The notes: a model not told the origin generated them from the letters alone. A DNA stretch of 64,000 nucleotides from Glycomyces sp040645615 (GCF_040645615.1 NZ_JBEYYO010000006.1:1-64000), one strand, 5' to 3'; positions 16,146 to 26,031 are shown, counted from the first letter of the stretch. Numbers and translations are program-made.

Positions 16146-16871
16146 GTGAGCGATCCGGTCTTCCTCGTCGACGCCCTGCCCTCCACCGACGAGTTCGTCC
16201 TCGACGGCCCCGAAGGGCACCACGCCGCCGACGTGCAGCGCCTCCAGCCCGGTGAGACCCTGCTCCTGTCCGACGGCGCCGGGGCGGTCGCCTCGGCGCG
16301 CGTGACCGCCGCCGAACGCGGATCGCTGCGCCTGGCCGTCCTCGAACGACGCACCCTCCCCGAGCCCGACCCCAAGCTCACCGTGGTCCAGGCCCTCCCC
16401 AAAGGCGACCGGGGCGAACGCGCCGTCCAGATGCTCACCGAGATCGGCGTCGACGAAGTGATCCCTTGGGCCGCATCGCGATCCATCGTCCAATGGAAAG
16501 GCCCCCGCGGCGACAAGGCCCGCGCCAAATGGACCGCCACCGCCCGCGAGGCCACCAAGCAGGCCCGCCGCGCCCGCCTCGCTCACGTGGCCGAACTCCA
16601 CACCACCAAGCAGCTCGTGCAGCGCCTGCGCCAAGCCGCGCAGGTCCTGGTCCTCCACGAGAGCGCCACCGCTCCGCTCTCGGGCGTCGACCTCGCCGCG
16701 ACCGGCGAGATCGCCCTCGTCATCGGCCCCGAAGGCTCCATCAGCCCCGACGAACTCGCCGCCCTCGCCGAATTCGGCCCCCCGATCCGCCTCGGCGACA
16801 CCATCCTCAGAACCTCGACAGCAGGCCCGGCCGCCTTGGCAGTACTCCAAGCCCGTCTGGGGCGCTGGTAG
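16146..16871 (+). CDS. rsmE: 16S rRNA (uracil1498-N3)-methyltransferase
   Basis: SPOUT-class methyltransferase that modifies U1498 of 16S rRNA using S-adenosylmethionine. The 241-aa protein has the amino PUA-like domain (HHAADVQRLQPGE) and the trefoil-knot domain with ALPKGDRGE, IGPEGSISPDELA and LGDTILRTSTAG, the standard RsmE signature. Start is GTG with AGGAG five bases upstream. Length and position after dnaJ match other actinobacteria. Confidence 0.95.
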   Translation: MSDPVFLVDALPSTDEFVLDGPEGHHAADVQRLQPGETLLLSDGAGAVASARVTAAERGSLRLAVLERRTLPEPDPKLTVVQALPKGDRGERAVQMLTEIGVDEVIPWAASRSIVQWKGPRGDKARAKWTATAREATKQARRARLAHVAELHTTKQLVQRLRQAAQVLVLHESATAPLSGVDLAATGEIALVIGPEGSISPDELAALAEFGPPIRLGDTILRTSTAGPAALAVLQARLGRW

Positions 16872-16954
16872 CACCCGTTCGGGGGACCGTCCGTCTACTC
16901 CGGAACGACTAGCATCGAAGGAGCCTCGAACCCTCCGCACCCCTTGGGGATCCA

Positions 16955-17692
16955 ATGAACGCTCCCGTTCGCGAGTCCCGACTCAACCGAGCCCACCTCA
17001 TCGTCACCATCGTCACCTCGCTCGCCGCCGTCGGCCTCGGCGTCTTCAGCATCGTCAAACAGGACCAGGCACAGGAACTGACGGTCAACATCGAAGGCCT
17101 CAGCGACGACCTGAGCGCGATCGAATCCGAGCGCGACTCCTACTCCGCCCGCGTCGACGAACTCGAAGCCGAACTGGCCGACACCGGAGACGAGACCGGC
17201 GAGACCACCGTCTCCTCCCCGGCCGCACTCGACTTCGAGGACAACCTCGCCGTCGAGAACTGCACCAACTACCGCAGCAGCGGCGGCCAATGGAACACCG
17301 AACCCGTGCGCCTGGGAGGCCAGGAGTACACCGACGCCTTCTCCTGCGTCCCCTACATCACCGACGCGACCATCGCCGACGGGCGCAAATCCGTCGGCTA
17401 CGTCGACTTCGCCGTGCCCGGCGGCGCCGAGCGCCTCACCGGAGTCGTCGGCATCGCCGACGACTCGGCCGACACCGCCATGGTCCTCGAGTTCATCGTC
17501 CTGCCCGTGCCCGAGACCGGCGAGCCGCTGTTCGCCCAGACCCTCAAATACGGCGACGTCCAGGAACTCGACCTCGACCTCAGCGGAACCAGTCGAGTCC
17601 GCTTCCAAGTCGAGATCGTCGACACCGAGGTGTACGGCGCGCTCACCGACGGCACCGCCACGGCCTCCTGGGCCGAGGTCCGCATGGCCTGA
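16955..17692 (+). CDS. membrane-anchored coiled-coil protein with NPCBM-like domain
   Basis: Protein of 245 aa with one membrane segment at about residues 14-36, an acidic coiled coil (about 42-80) and an extracytoplasmic beta domain (about 90-245). That domain resembles the NPCBM/NEW2 fold: a cluster including YTDAFSCVP, RKSVGYVDFAVPGGAERL, then SRVRFQVEIVDTEVYG. NPCBM domains accompany carbohydrate-binding proteins; here it may bind a wall glycan. It sits 29 bp ahead of the HIT gene on the same strand. Function unknown. Confidence 0.7.
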   Translation: MNAPVRESRLNRAHLIVTIVTSLAAVGLGVFSIVKQDQAQELTVNIEGLSDDLSAIESERDSYSARVDELEAELADTGDETGETTVSSPAALDFEDNLAVENCTNYRSSGGQWNTEPVRLGGQEYTDAFSCVPYITDATIADGRKSVGYVDFAVPGGAERLTGVVGIADDSADTAMVLEFIVLPVPETGEPLFAQTLKYGDVQELDLDLSGTSRVRFQVEIVDTEVYGALTDGTATASWAEVRMA

Positions 17693-17721
17693 GACGCCCC
17701 GCGACCTCCTAGACTGTCCGC

Positions 17722-18075
17722 ATGAACGACGCCGACTGCCTTTTCTGCAAGATCGTCGCCGGGGACATCCCCTCGACGAAGGTCGCCGAGACCGAACGGG
17801 TGCTCGCGTTCCGCGACATCCACCCCAAAGCGCCCGTCCACGTCCTGGTGATCCCGAAGGACCACTACGCGAACACCGCGGCCCTCGCCGCCGCCGACCC
17901 CGCGCTGGCCGGGGACCTCCTCGCCGTCGCGGCCGACGTCGCCGCGGCCGAAGGGGTCGACCAGAGCGGGTGGCGCCTGTTCGCCAACACCGGCGACGAC
18001 GGCGGCCAAGACGTGTACCACGTCCACTTCCACGTCGTCGGGGGCAAACCGCTCGGACCGATGCTCGCGGCCTGA
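17722..18075 (+). CDS. HIT-family nucleotide-binding hydrolase (HINT branch)
   Basis: Small 117-aa protein of the histidine triad family, probably hydrolysing adenosine phosphoramidates or similar nucleotides. It has DCLFCKIVAGDIPS at the amino end and the triad HVHFHVV near residue 99, with GGQDVYHVHFHV and a carboxyl end GGKPLGPM as in HINT proteins. Length is normal. HIT genes often lie just before phoH in actinobacteria. Confidence 0.93.
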   Translation: MNDADCLFCKIVAGDIPSTKVAETERVLAFRDIHPKAPVHVLVIPKDHYANTAALAAADPALAGDLLAVAADVAAAEGVDQSGWRLFANTGDDGGQDVYHVHFHVVGGKPLGPMLAA

Positions 18076-18216
18076 AATCACAACGGCGACCGGATTTCTC
18101 GTTGTTGCCCGCTCGCCGCAGCAACTACCATTGACCTACCGCAAGCGGCGGCCCCCGAGGCCGCCGAACTCTCACCTTTGGAAGCAGGTGGCGAACAGCC
18201 CTCGCGGGCGAAGCCT

Positions 18217-19237
<1,021 letters not shown>

Positions 19238-19260
<23 letters not shown>

Positions 19261-19708
19261 GTCCGGGACCGAAGTCGACGAGCCGGGCATCCGCGCCGTC
19301 GCCGACTTCGCCCTCAACGAGATGGGCGTCAACCCGCTCGCCGAGCTCTCGGTGCTCGTGGTCGACATCGACCACATGACCGAGCTCAACCGCCGCTGGA
19401 TGGGCGGCACCGGGCCCACCGACGTCCTCTCGTTCCCGATGGACGACGCCATGCCCGGACGCCCCGACTCGACCGAACCGGGCACGCCGATCCTCGGCGA
19501 CCTCGTGCTCTCGCCCGAGGTCGCCGCGGCCCAGGCCAAGGAGGCCGGGCACTCCACCGCCGACGAGCTGCACATGCTCACCGTCCACGGGGTGCTCCAC
19601 ATCCTCGGCTACGACCACGCCGAGCCCGAGCAGGCCAAGGAGATGTTCGGTCTCCAGAACCGCATGCTCGACTCCTGGCGGGCCAAACGAGTCGCGGCGG
19701 AGAGTTAG
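19238..19708 (+). CDS. ybeY: endoribonuclease / rRNA maturation factor YbeY
   Basis: Metal-dependent RNase involved in 16S rRNA 3' end maturation and ribosome quality control. The 156-aa protein contains the diagnostic zinc motif HGVLHILGYDH near residues 115-125, and TDVLSFPMD at about 60. Start is GTG inside the end of phoH. It is followed after 6 bp by the CBS-domain membrane protein. Confidence 0.95.
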
Positions 19709-19714
19709 GACCCG

Positions 19715-21010
19715 ATGTTCCCGTACTCGCTCCTGGCCGCGGCGATCGCACTGACCGCCGTCGCCGGGGCCGCGGCCGCTGTCGACTCGGCCCTCACCGC
19801 CGTCTCGCCCGCCCGCACCGCCGAGCTCGCCGAACAGCGCCGCAGAGGCGCCGAAGCGCTCGTCAAGGTCATCCACGACCTCCCCAGGCACCTCAACCTC
19901 CTGATCCTGCTGCGCCTGGCCTGCGAGGCCGCCGCGATCGCGATCGTGGCCGTGGTGGCGTTCGACGCCTGGAACGACTCCTGGCCGGCCGTGGGCATCT
20001 CGGCCGCGATCATGACCGTGGTCTCCTTCGTCGCCATCGGCGTCGGCCCCCGCACCCTCGGCCGCCAGCACGCCTATCCGATCGCGCTGGCCGCGGCCGG
20101 GCCGGTCTCGCTGCTCGGCACCGCGCTCGGGCCGCTCGCGAAGGTGCTCATCCTCCTCGGCAACGCCGTCACGCCCGGCAAGGGTTACCGCGAAGGGCCG
20201 TTCACGACCTCGGAGATCGAGATCCGCGAGATGGTCGACGCCGCCGAGGCGCAGGGGACGGTCGACCACGAGGAGCGCGACATGATCGCGTCCGTGTTCG
20301 CGCTCGGCGACACCGTGGCCCGCGAGGTCATGGTGCCGCGTACCGCGATGGTCTGGGTCGGGGCCGACATGCCCGCCGACGAGGCCAAGCGGGTCGCGCT
20401 GCGCTCGGGCTTCTCGCGCATCCCGGTCGTCGGCGAGGACCTCGACGACCTGCGCGGCGTGGTCTACCTCAAGGACCTCGCCCGCCTTGAAGGGGTCAAC
20501 CCGCCCGTGTCCGAGGTGATGCGGGCCGTCTCGTTCGTCCCCGACTCCAAGCCGGTCGACGACCTGCTGCGCGACATGCAGACCGCGCGCATCCACATCG
20601 CCGCGGTCGTCGACGAGTACGGCGGCACCGCCGGGCTGGTGACCATCGAGGACATCCTGGAGGAGATCGTCGGCGAGATCACCGACGAGTACGACCAGGA
20701 GCTTCCGCCGGTCGCGTGGCTCGACGACCACACGGCCCGCGTCACCGCCCGCTACGCCGTCGAGGACCTCGCCGAGTTGTTCGACGTGGACCTGCCCGAG
20801 GTCGACGTGGACACCGTCGCCGGCCTGCTCGCGTCCGAGCTGGGCAAGGTCCCGCTCGCGGGCGACCGGGCCCGCATCGCCGGGCTCGACCTGACCGCCG
20901 AAGGCACCGTGGGGCGCCGCAACCGCATCGAGACGGTGCGCGTCGCGCGCCTGCCCGAAGACCCGCGGCCGCCCGCCGCGAACGATGAGAGGCACGAGAT
21001 CAATGTCTGA
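19715..21010 (+). CDS. CNNM/HlyC-CorC family membrane protein with CBS pair
   Basis: Protein of 431 aa: an amino DUF21/CNNM-type membrane domain (about residues 1-150), a pair of CBS domains (about 195-325; MVPRTAMVWVGADMPADEA, then HIAAVVDEYGGTAGLVTIED), and a CorC_HlyC transporter-associated domain (about 345-425). Such proteins are linked to magnesium or cobalt efflux. It corresponds in position to Rv2366c of the mycobacterial phoH-era cluster. It overlaps the next gene by 8 bp. Confidence 0.92.
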   Translation: MFPYSLLAAAIALTAVAGAAAAVDSALTAVSPARTAELAEQRRRGAEALVKVIHDLPRHLNLLILLRLACEAAAIAIVAVVAFDAWNDSWPAVGISAAIMTVVSFVAIGVGPRTLGRQHAYPIALAAAGPVSLLGTALGPLAKVLILLGNAVTPGKGYREGPFTTSEIEIREMVDAAEAQGTVDHEERDMIASVFALGDTVAREVMVPRTAMVWVGADMPADEAKRVALRSGFSRIPVVGEDLDDLRGVVYLKDLARLEGVNPPVSEVMRAVSFVPDSKPVDDLLRDMQTARIHIAAVVDEYGGTAGLVTIEDILEEIVGEITDEYDQELPPVAWLDDHTARVTARYAVEDLAELFDVDLPEVDVDTVAGLLASELGKVPLAGDRARIAGLDLTAEGTVGRRNRIETVRVARLPEDPRPPAANDERHEINV

Positions 21011-21341
21011 CCTGACCCTGGACGGCCTGGACGCCGAGGACGCGAAGCTCGTCACGCTCGCGCGCGGCGCGGCCGGACGCGTCCAGCAGCCCACGGGCGC
21101 GGCCGTGCGCGACGGCATCGGCCGCACCTACGCCTCGGCTGCGGTCGACCTGCCCTCGCTCAAGCTCAGCGCGCTCCAGGCCGCTGTCGCCCAGGCCTTC
21201 GCCGCGGGCGCCGACAAGCTCGAAGCCGCCGTCGTGTTCGGCGCCGCCGACGACGAGGACGGCCTCAAGGCCGCCAAAGAGATCAGTTCCGACCTGGCCG
21301 CGTACTCGGTCATCCGCAAAGAGGTGCACCGTCTTGTCTAG
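21003..21341 (+). CDS. cytidine deaminase-like protein, probably inactive
   Basis: Protein of 112 aa from ATG 21003, inside the end of the CBS protein gene. It resembles a cytidine deaminase fold (GRTYASAAVDLPSLKLSALQAAVAQAF, VVFGAADDE) but lacks the His/Cys-Glu and PCxxC zinc ligands, so catalysis is not expected. The same small gene lies between the CBS protein and era in mycobacteria (Rv2365c position). Its stop overlaps the era start. It may be a structural or regulatory partner; function unknown. Confidence 0.8.
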   Translation: MSDLTLDGLDAEDAKLVTLARGAAGRVQQPTGAAVRDGIGRTYASAAVDLPSLKLSALQAAVAQAFAAGADKLEAAVVFGAADDEDGLKAAKEISSDLAAYSVIRKEVHRLV

Positions 21342-22233
21342 CAACGCATTCCGCGCCGGCTTCGCCTGCTTCGTAGGCCGCCCGAACGCCGGGAAGTCCA
21401 CGCTCACGAACGCGATCATGGGCCAGAAGATCGCGATCACCTCCAAGCGGCCGCAGACCACGCGCCACGTGGTGCGCGCGATCCTCCACCGCCCGGACTC
21501 CCAGCTCATCCTGGTCGACACGCCCGGCCTCCACCGGCCGCGCACGCTGCTGGGCGAGCGGCTCAACGACCTGGTGCGCCAGACCTGGTCCGAGGTCGAC
21601 GTGATCGGGCTGTGCCTGCCGGCCAACGAGAAGCCCGGCCCCGGCGACAAGTTCATCGCAGGCGAGATCGCCAAGCTCCACGCGAAGGTCGTCGCGGTCG
21701 TCACCAAGATCGACCTCGTCTCGAAGGACAACCTGGTCCGCCACCTGACGAACGTCGAGGCGCTCGCCGACTTCGCCGACATCGTGCCGGTCTCGGCCAA
21801 GCAGGGGGAGAACCTCGACACGCTGGTCGACGTGCTCTCGGGGCACCTGCCCGAGTCCCCGAAGCTGTACCCGGACGGGATGATCACCGAGGAGCCCGAG
21901 CGGGTCATGATGGCCGAGCTCATCCGCGAGGCCGCTCTCGAAGGCGTGCGCGACGAGCTCCCGCACTCGCTCGCGGTCGTGATCGAGGACGTCGAGGACG
22001 AGGAGTCCGAAGGCGGCCCCCGCAAGAAGATCTGGGCCGAGATCTACGTCGAGCGCGACAGCCAGAAGGGCATCATCATCGGCAAGGGCGGCGAACGCCT
22101 CAAGCGCGTCGGCACCAAGGCCCGCAAGGGCATCGCCCAACTCATCGGAGGCCGCGTCTACCTCGACCTCCACGTCCGAGTCGCCAAAGACTGGCAACGG
22201 GACCCCAAGCTCCTGGAACGCCTCGGCTTCTAA
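21334..22233 (+). CDS. era: GTPase Era
   Basis: Essential ribosome-assembly GTPase that binds the 3' end of 16S rRNA. The 299-aa protein has G1 GRPNAGKST, the PQTTRH switch, G3 DTPG, G4 TKID and a KH domain with GIIIGKGGERLKRVG near residue 245. Start is TTG at 21334, overlapping the upstream stop by 8 bp, so translation is coupled to the CDA-like gene. It ends the operon before a terminator. Confidence 0.96.
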   Translation: MSSNAFRAGFACFVGRPNAGKSTLTNAIMGQKIAITSKRPQTTRHVVRAILHRPDSQLILVDTPGLHRPRTLLGERLNDLVRQTWSEVDVIGLCLPANEKPGPGDKFIAGEIAKLHAKVVAVVTKIDLVSKDNLVRHLTNVEALADFADIVPVSAKQGENLDTLVDVLSGHLPESPKLYPDGMITEEPERVMMAELIREAALEGVRDELPHSLAVVIEDVEDEESEGGPRKKIWAEIYVERDSQKGIIIGKGGERLKRVGTKARKGIAQLIGGRVYLDLHVRVAKDWQRDPKLLERLGF

Positions 22234-22250
22234 CCAACCCGAGACGAACT

Positions 22251-22282
22251 CGCAGGCCCGGCCCGATGGGACCGGGCCTGCG
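22251..22282 (+). terminator. era operon terminator
   Basis: Perfect 11-bp stem CGCAGGCCCGG / CCGGGCCTGCG with a 10-nt loop, 18 bp after the era stop. Confidence 0.8.
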
Positions 22283-22363
22283 GCGTCCCAAAAGCGAAGT
22301 CCATCCCCGAACACCCCAAAACCACCCCGAAAACCCACAGTGACCCCACTCACCCCACCCGCC

Positions 22364-22393
22364 TTGGCACCCCTCCCCAAAGCCATGTAAGCT
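22364..22393 (+). promoter_or_regulatory. promoter of the initiator tRNA gene
   Basis: TTGGCA (22364-22369), 18-bp spacer, TAAGCT (22388-22393): a good housekeeping sigma promoter ending 12 bp before the tRNA. Confidence 0.65.
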
Positions 22394-22405
22394 TTAAACA
22401 TACGG

Positions 22406-22479
22406 CGCGGGATAGAGCAGCTCGGTAGCTCGCCAGGCTCATAACCTGGAGGTCGGTGGTTCAAATCCGCCTCCCGCTA
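22406..22479 (+). tRNA. initiator tRNA-fMet (CAT)
   Basis: 74-nt cloverleaf with anticodon CAT at 22440-22442. The acceptor arm is CGCGGGA / TCCCGCT with an unpaired C1-T72, the initiator hallmark in actinobacteria, and the D arm GAGCAGCTCGGTAGCTC is initiator-like. Unusually, the anticodon stem is CCAGG/CCTGG, so the third of the three G-C pairs next to the loop (29-41) is A-T. CCA is not encoded. A promoter precedes it and a terminator follows. Confidence 0.93.
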
Positions 22480-22496
22480 CTATGAAATACCAGGTG

Positions 22497-22533
22497 AGAG
22501 CCGGTTTCCTCGGAAGAGGGGGCCGGCTCTTTT
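22497..22533 (+). terminator. tRNA-fMet terminator
   Basis: 8-bp stem AGAGCCGG / CCGGCTCT followed by TTTT, 17 bp downstream of the tRNA: a classic intrinsic terminator. Confidence 0.85.
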
Positions 22534-22561
22534 GGGTTTTGCTCGTCTTTTGCTTGCGTGG

Positions 22562-23017
22562 TCAGGTGTCGATTCGGGTCAGGGCGCTTGGGTTGAGGTG
22601 GGTGGCCAGTAGGCGTAGTGCGTCTTTGACCTCGTTGAGTTGGGTGGGGTCTTCGAGGGCGGCGGTGAGGATGGGGTCGATGTCGGCGGCGCGGACCTTG
22701 GCGACTCGGGTGGAGACCCGGCCTGCGGGGCGGATGAGGGTTCGGCGGCGGTCGGTCGGGTCGGGTTCGCTTTCTACCGCGCCGGCTTCGCGCAGGCGGG
22801 CGACGCAGGCCGAGACCTTGCTTTGGGGGAACCCGGTCCGGGCGGCGATGTCCTTGATCGGTGTGCCGGGGTGGGCTTTGATGTCGGCCGCGACGATGAT
22901 CACCGACTGCTCGCTGGTGCCGTAGACGCCGATGCCCTCGGTCGGGATGGCGGCCTCGCCGAGCTTCATGAGGGTGCGGCCCAACAGGGCCAGTTCCATG
23001 CCGTTCACGTCGAACAT
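22562..23017 (-). CDS. MarR-family transcriptional regulator
   Basis: Winged-helix regulator of 151 aa. HPGTPIKDIAARTGFPQSKV is the recognition helix region and EPDPTDRRRTLIRPAGR is the wing, the usual MarR arrangement. It is divergent from an alpha/beta hydrolase, and the 100-bp gap holds repeated TGATGCATCA palindromes. It probably represses both genes and responds to a substrate of the hydrolase or a related compound. Confidence 0.88.
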   Translation of the reverse strand: MFDVNGMELALLGRTLMKLGEAAIPTEGIGVYGTSEQSVIIVAADIKAHPGTPIKDIAARTGFPQSKVSACVARLREAGAVESEPDPTDRRRTLIRPAGRVSTRVAKVRAADIDPILTAALEDPTQLNEVKDALRLLATHLNPSALTRIDT

Positions 23018-23030
23018 AATACATCATGAC

Positions 23031-23040
23031 TGATGCATCA
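23031..23040. promoter_or_regulatory. MarR operator 1 (TGATGCATCA)
   Basis: Perfect 10-bp palindrome 14 bp upstream of the marR start. An additional half site, ACATCATGA, precedes it. Confidence 0.7.
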
Positions 23041-23058
23041 CAAGAGATGTGTCAATCT

Positions 23059-23068
23059 TGATGCATCA
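23059..23068. promoter_or_regulatory. MarR operator 2 (TGATGCATCA)
   Basis: Identical 10-bp palindrome 28 bp from operator 1 (centre to centre). It is followed by an AAGATGCAAT half site just upstream of the hydrolase. Confidence 0.7.
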
Positions 23069-23117
23069 GAAAAGATGCAATATCGTGGAGTCCATCGAAC
23101 CCCATCAAGGAGGACCC

Positions 23118-23933
23118 ATGATCACCGGCCTGCTTCCCGTCGACGGCGCGACCATCTACTTCGAGCAGCGCGGCACCGGCCCGCTCATGCTCATCTCCCA
23201 AAGCGGCGAAGGCGACGCCCAGCGCTCCGTCGACCTCGTCGACGCCCTTGAGGACGACTTCACCTGCCTCACCTACGACCGCCGGGGTCTGTCGCGCAGC
23301 CCCGTCGAGGACCCTCAGGTCGCCATCGCCGACCACGCCGAGGACGCCCGCAGTCTCCTCGCCCACCTCGCCGACGGCCCGGCTTTCATGCTCGGTTGCA
23401 GCTTCGGCGCCGTCATCGGCCTCCACCTGGCCGCCGACCACCCTGAGCACATCGCGACGCTCATCGCCCACGAACCGGTCGCCCCCTGGCTCCTGCCTCC
23501 GGATGCGGCCGCAGCGCACCGCCGCGAACTCGCCGACCTCCAGCACCTCTACGCCGCAGACGGACTCATGGCGGCGCTGCCGGCCATCGCCGCCTCACTT
23601 GGCATCGACCCCGCAGGTCCGACCGAACCCGACCTGACCCCGCAACCCATGAACGACCAGCGCCGGACCAACTTCGCGCACTTCATCACGAACGAATTCA
23701 CCGCCATCCGCACCGACCCCGGCTGCCTCAGCCAGCTCGACGCGACCACCGCCGCCATCATCCCCGCCGCTGGAGTCACCACCCCGCGAACCGCCTTCGA
23801 CTACCAGGCCGCCCTCCACCTCGCCGAGCTGCTCAACCGACCCCTCACCACCCTCCCAGCCGGCCACAACGGCAACCTCACCCACCCCCGAGCCTGGGCA
23901 AACCAACTCCGCACTCTCCTCAACACCCGCTGA
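23118..23933 (+). CDS. alpha/beta hydrolase
   Basis: Cytosolic hydrolase of 271 aa starting at ATG 23118, which has AAGGAGGA five bases upstream. The nucleophile elbow is GCSFGA (usual GxSxG with Ser in the centre) near residue 95, the catalytic His is in AGHNGN near the carboxyl end, and the oxyanion region is near QSGEGDAQRS. Some members of this group act as esterases or prolyl-peptidase-like enzymes. It is controlled by the divergent MarR protein. Substrate unknown. Confidence 0.88.
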   Translation: MITGLLPVDGATIYFEQRGTGPLMLISQSGEGDAQRSVDLVDALEDDFTCLTYDRRGLSRSPVEDPQVAIADHAEDARSLLAHLADGPAFMLGCSFGAVIGLHLAADHPEHIATLIAHEPVAPWLLPPDAAAAHRRELADLQHLYAADGLMAALPAIAASLGIDPAGPTEPDLTPQPMNDQRRTNFAHFITNEFTAIRTDPGCLSQLDATTAAIIPAAGVTTPRTAFDYQAALHLAELLNRPLTTLPAGHNGNLTHPRAWANQLRTLLNTR

Positions 23934-23977
23934 ACGCATCGAGGTGGGTTGTCGGTGGGGTGGGGGAGGATGGGCCC

Positions 23978-24751
23978 ATGACAGCGAGGTTCGAGGGCGC
24001 CGATTTCCGTGGCGCGGTGTTTCAGTCGGTGGACTTGTCGGGGGCGGTGTTTCGGGACTGCGATTTGAGCCGGGTTCGGATCACGGGGTCGGCGATTCCC
24101 GAGTTGCGGGTGTCGGGGCATGGCGGGGAGATCGATCGGTTCGTGGTCAACGATGTCGACGTGACCGATTTCGTGCAGGGCGAGCTCGATCGGCGCTATC
24201 CCGAGCGGGTGCGGTTGCGGGCGGTGCGGACTCCTGACGACTTCCGGTCGATGTGGAAGGAGCTTGAGCGGCTCTGGCAGGAGGCGATCGCCCGGGCCGA
24301 GCGGTTGCCGGAGGCGGTTCGGTTCGAGCGGGTCGATGAGGAGTGGTCGTTCGCTGAGACGTTGCGGCACTTGACTTTCGCCATCGACGTCTGGGTGGGG
24401 CGCATGGCGAGGGGAGAGGAGCGGCCGTTCCATCCGATCGGGATGCCGACCGGGGACTATCCGGCCGAGGCGGCGCGGGGGATCGGTGTCGATGTCGAGG
24501 CTCGGCCGTCGTGGGACGAGATCGTGGAGGTCCACGCCGGTCGGGCGGCGATGATGCGCGAGGCGGTCGCGGCGCTGACCGACGCGGAGTTCGAGCGGGT
24601 CGTCTCCGCTGAGCCCGCCCCGACCTGGGGCGTGGCGACGCGATCGGTCGGTCGGTGCCTACGGGTGGTGCTCAACGAGCACTGCGAGCACCGTCGGTTC
24701 GCCTTGCGGGACCTGGCGATCCTCGAAGGCTCCGCTGACGATTCGGCCTGA
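23978..24751 (+). CDS. pentapeptide-repeat / DinB-like fusion protein
   Basis: Protein of 257 aa from ATG 23978, with GGAGGA 8 nt upstream. Residues about 4-45 form pentapeptide repeats (A-D/N-L-S/R-x units such as ADFRGAVFQSVDLSGAVF). Residues about 80-245 form a DinB_2 four-helix bundle, with WSFAETLRHLTFAIDVWVG and NEHCEHRRFALRDLAI carrying putative metal-binding His residues. The combination suggests a stress- or thiol-linked transferase of the DinB superfamily; the substrate is unknown. It is followed by 196 bp without a gene. Confidence 0.82.
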   Translation: MTARFEGADFRGAVFQSVDLSGAVFRDCDLSRVRITGSAIPELRVSGHGGEIDRFVVNDVDVTDFVQGELDRRYPERVRLRAVRTPDDFRSMWKELERLWQEAIARAERLPEAVRFERVDEEWSFAETLRHLTFAIDVWVGRMARGEERPFHPIGMPTGDYPAEAARGIGVDVEARPSWDEIVEVHAGRAAMMREAVAALTDAEFERVVSAEPAPTWGVATRSVGRCLRVVLNEHCEHRRFALRDLAILEGSADDSA

Positions 24752-24947
24752 GCGGCCCGCCGACCCTCCTTGCTTTCGGCTCAGCGCGCCTGAGGTCGCG
24801 CCGCCGAGAAAAGCGGTTGAGTCTCGCGAACCTTGAAAGTTACGCTGAGCTTCAACCCTGGCGATCACGGAGCGACTCGCGATCCCATTGCGAAGCATGG
24901 AAAGCGACGTCGCGCGGTCTCGCCTGCCCTCGGTGAGCACAAGAGAG

Positions 24948-25766
24948 ATGGCGACGAGGATGGAACTGCGGCACATCGGAGTCGGCCATCCTGCCGTCAA
25001 GGACATTCTGCACATCGCAAGGAACACCGCGCCCAATCGATTCAACCTCGTTGTGGCCGAAGGTCTGTGGGCGATCGAGCTGGCGTTGGATCTGGGTCTG
25101 CGTATCGACAAGTTCTATTACACGCCCGAGCTCGTCAGATCCTCGAACGCCGCGAACAAAGCCGCCCAGGCCGCCGAACGCGCCTATCGCGCCTATGAGG
25201 TCTCCGAGAAGACCATGAGGCGAATGTCCGAACGCGACGCTCCCGAAGGCCTCCTGGCGACCGTCGAGATGCCGCGATGGGAACCCGAGGACGTCGCTTT
25301 GAGCGACGACGCGCTCATCGTCGTATCAGACGGCATCGAGATCCCCGGCAACCTCGGGACCCTGCTCAGAACCGCAGAAGGGGCGGGCGCCGAGCTGCTG
25401 GTGATGGCCAACCGGCGAACCCGCATGTCCCATCCGAAGGTCTTCCGCGGCTCCAAGGGCATGAGCCTGCGTGTGCCCCATGTGGAGTTCGACGACGTGA
25501 CCGAGGCGATCGATTGGCTCAAGGGCCGAGGTGTACGCGTCTATCTGGCCGACACCGACAAGTCCACGAACTACCGCCGCATGGACTACTCCGGACCGAC
25601 CGCCCTCGTGCTCGGCAACGAGCGCTACGGCATCTCGAAGCCTTGGTACGACCACGGTTTCGAGCAGATCGGCATCCCCATGCTCGGCATCGCCGACTCG
25701 CTGAACGTGTCCGTATCGGCCTCGGTCCTCATCTACGAAGCCCGCGCCCGCAAAGACGGCTGGTAG
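24948..25766 (+). CDS. TrmH/SpoU-family RNA 2'-O-methyltransferase, TsnR-like
   Basis: SPOUT methyltransferase of 272 aa (start at ATG 24948; ATG 24960 is an alternative). An amino RNA-binding domain (about residues 1-100) precedes the trefoil knot with motif 1 PGNLGTLLRTAEG, motif 2 LVLGNERYGIS and motif 3 DSLNVSVSASVLIYEA. The domain order and length resemble thiostrepton/nosiheptide-resistance 23S rRNA (A1067) methyltransferases. It stands alone between unrelated genes. Alternatively it is a housekeeping rRNA methylase. Confidence 0.85.
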   Translation: MATRMELRHIGVGHPAVKDILHIARNTAPNRFNLVVAEGLWAIELALDLGLRIDKFYYTPELVRSSNAANKAAQAAERAYRAYEVSEKTMRRMSERDAPEGLLATVEMPRWEPEDVALSDDALIVVSDGIEIPGNLGTLLRTAEGAGAELLVMANRRTRMSHPKVFRGSKGMSLRVPHVEFDDVTEAIDWLKGRGVRVYLADTDKSTNYRRMDYSGPTALVLGNERYGISKPWYDHGFEQIGIPMLGIADSLNVSVSASVLIYEARARKDGW

Positions 25767-25831
25767 GCGACTTCCCCGCATTCCGGGGCCTGAGAACACG
25801 ACTCGACGGGGAGCGCTAAAAAACTTCGATT

Positions 25832-25846
25832 TGTAGGTTCCCTACA
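25832..25846. promoter_or_regulatory. short palindrome TGTAGG-TTC-CCTACA
   Basis: Perfect 6-bp arms around a 3-bp centre in the 265-bp intergenic stretch after the tsnR-like gene. It looks like a regulator-binding site, but the regulator is unknown. The remainder of 25767-26031 contains no gene I can support. Confidence 0.4.
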
Positions 25847-26031
25847 GCGCGCGGGAACTTACGGTTGTCGCTGTGTCGCTTATGGGTCGGACGAGGGTTC
25901 CTCGGATGGGATGGCATCGACAAGAGTCAGCTTGGGGCGCAACCATGATCACTTTTGGTGTGCTTGACTTCACTGATTGTGGTGCTTAGGTTCGTCCTCG
26001 ATACGATCGACTCGTTCCTCCCGGAGGATGT

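Noticed and set aside
18178..18216. TTG start for phoH at 18178
   Set aside because: Adds residues not typical of PhoH and no clear ribosome site; ATG 18217 preferred, though not certain.
21003..21341. Active cytidine deaminase
   Set aside because: The zinc-binding His/Cys-Glu and PCxxC residues are missing.
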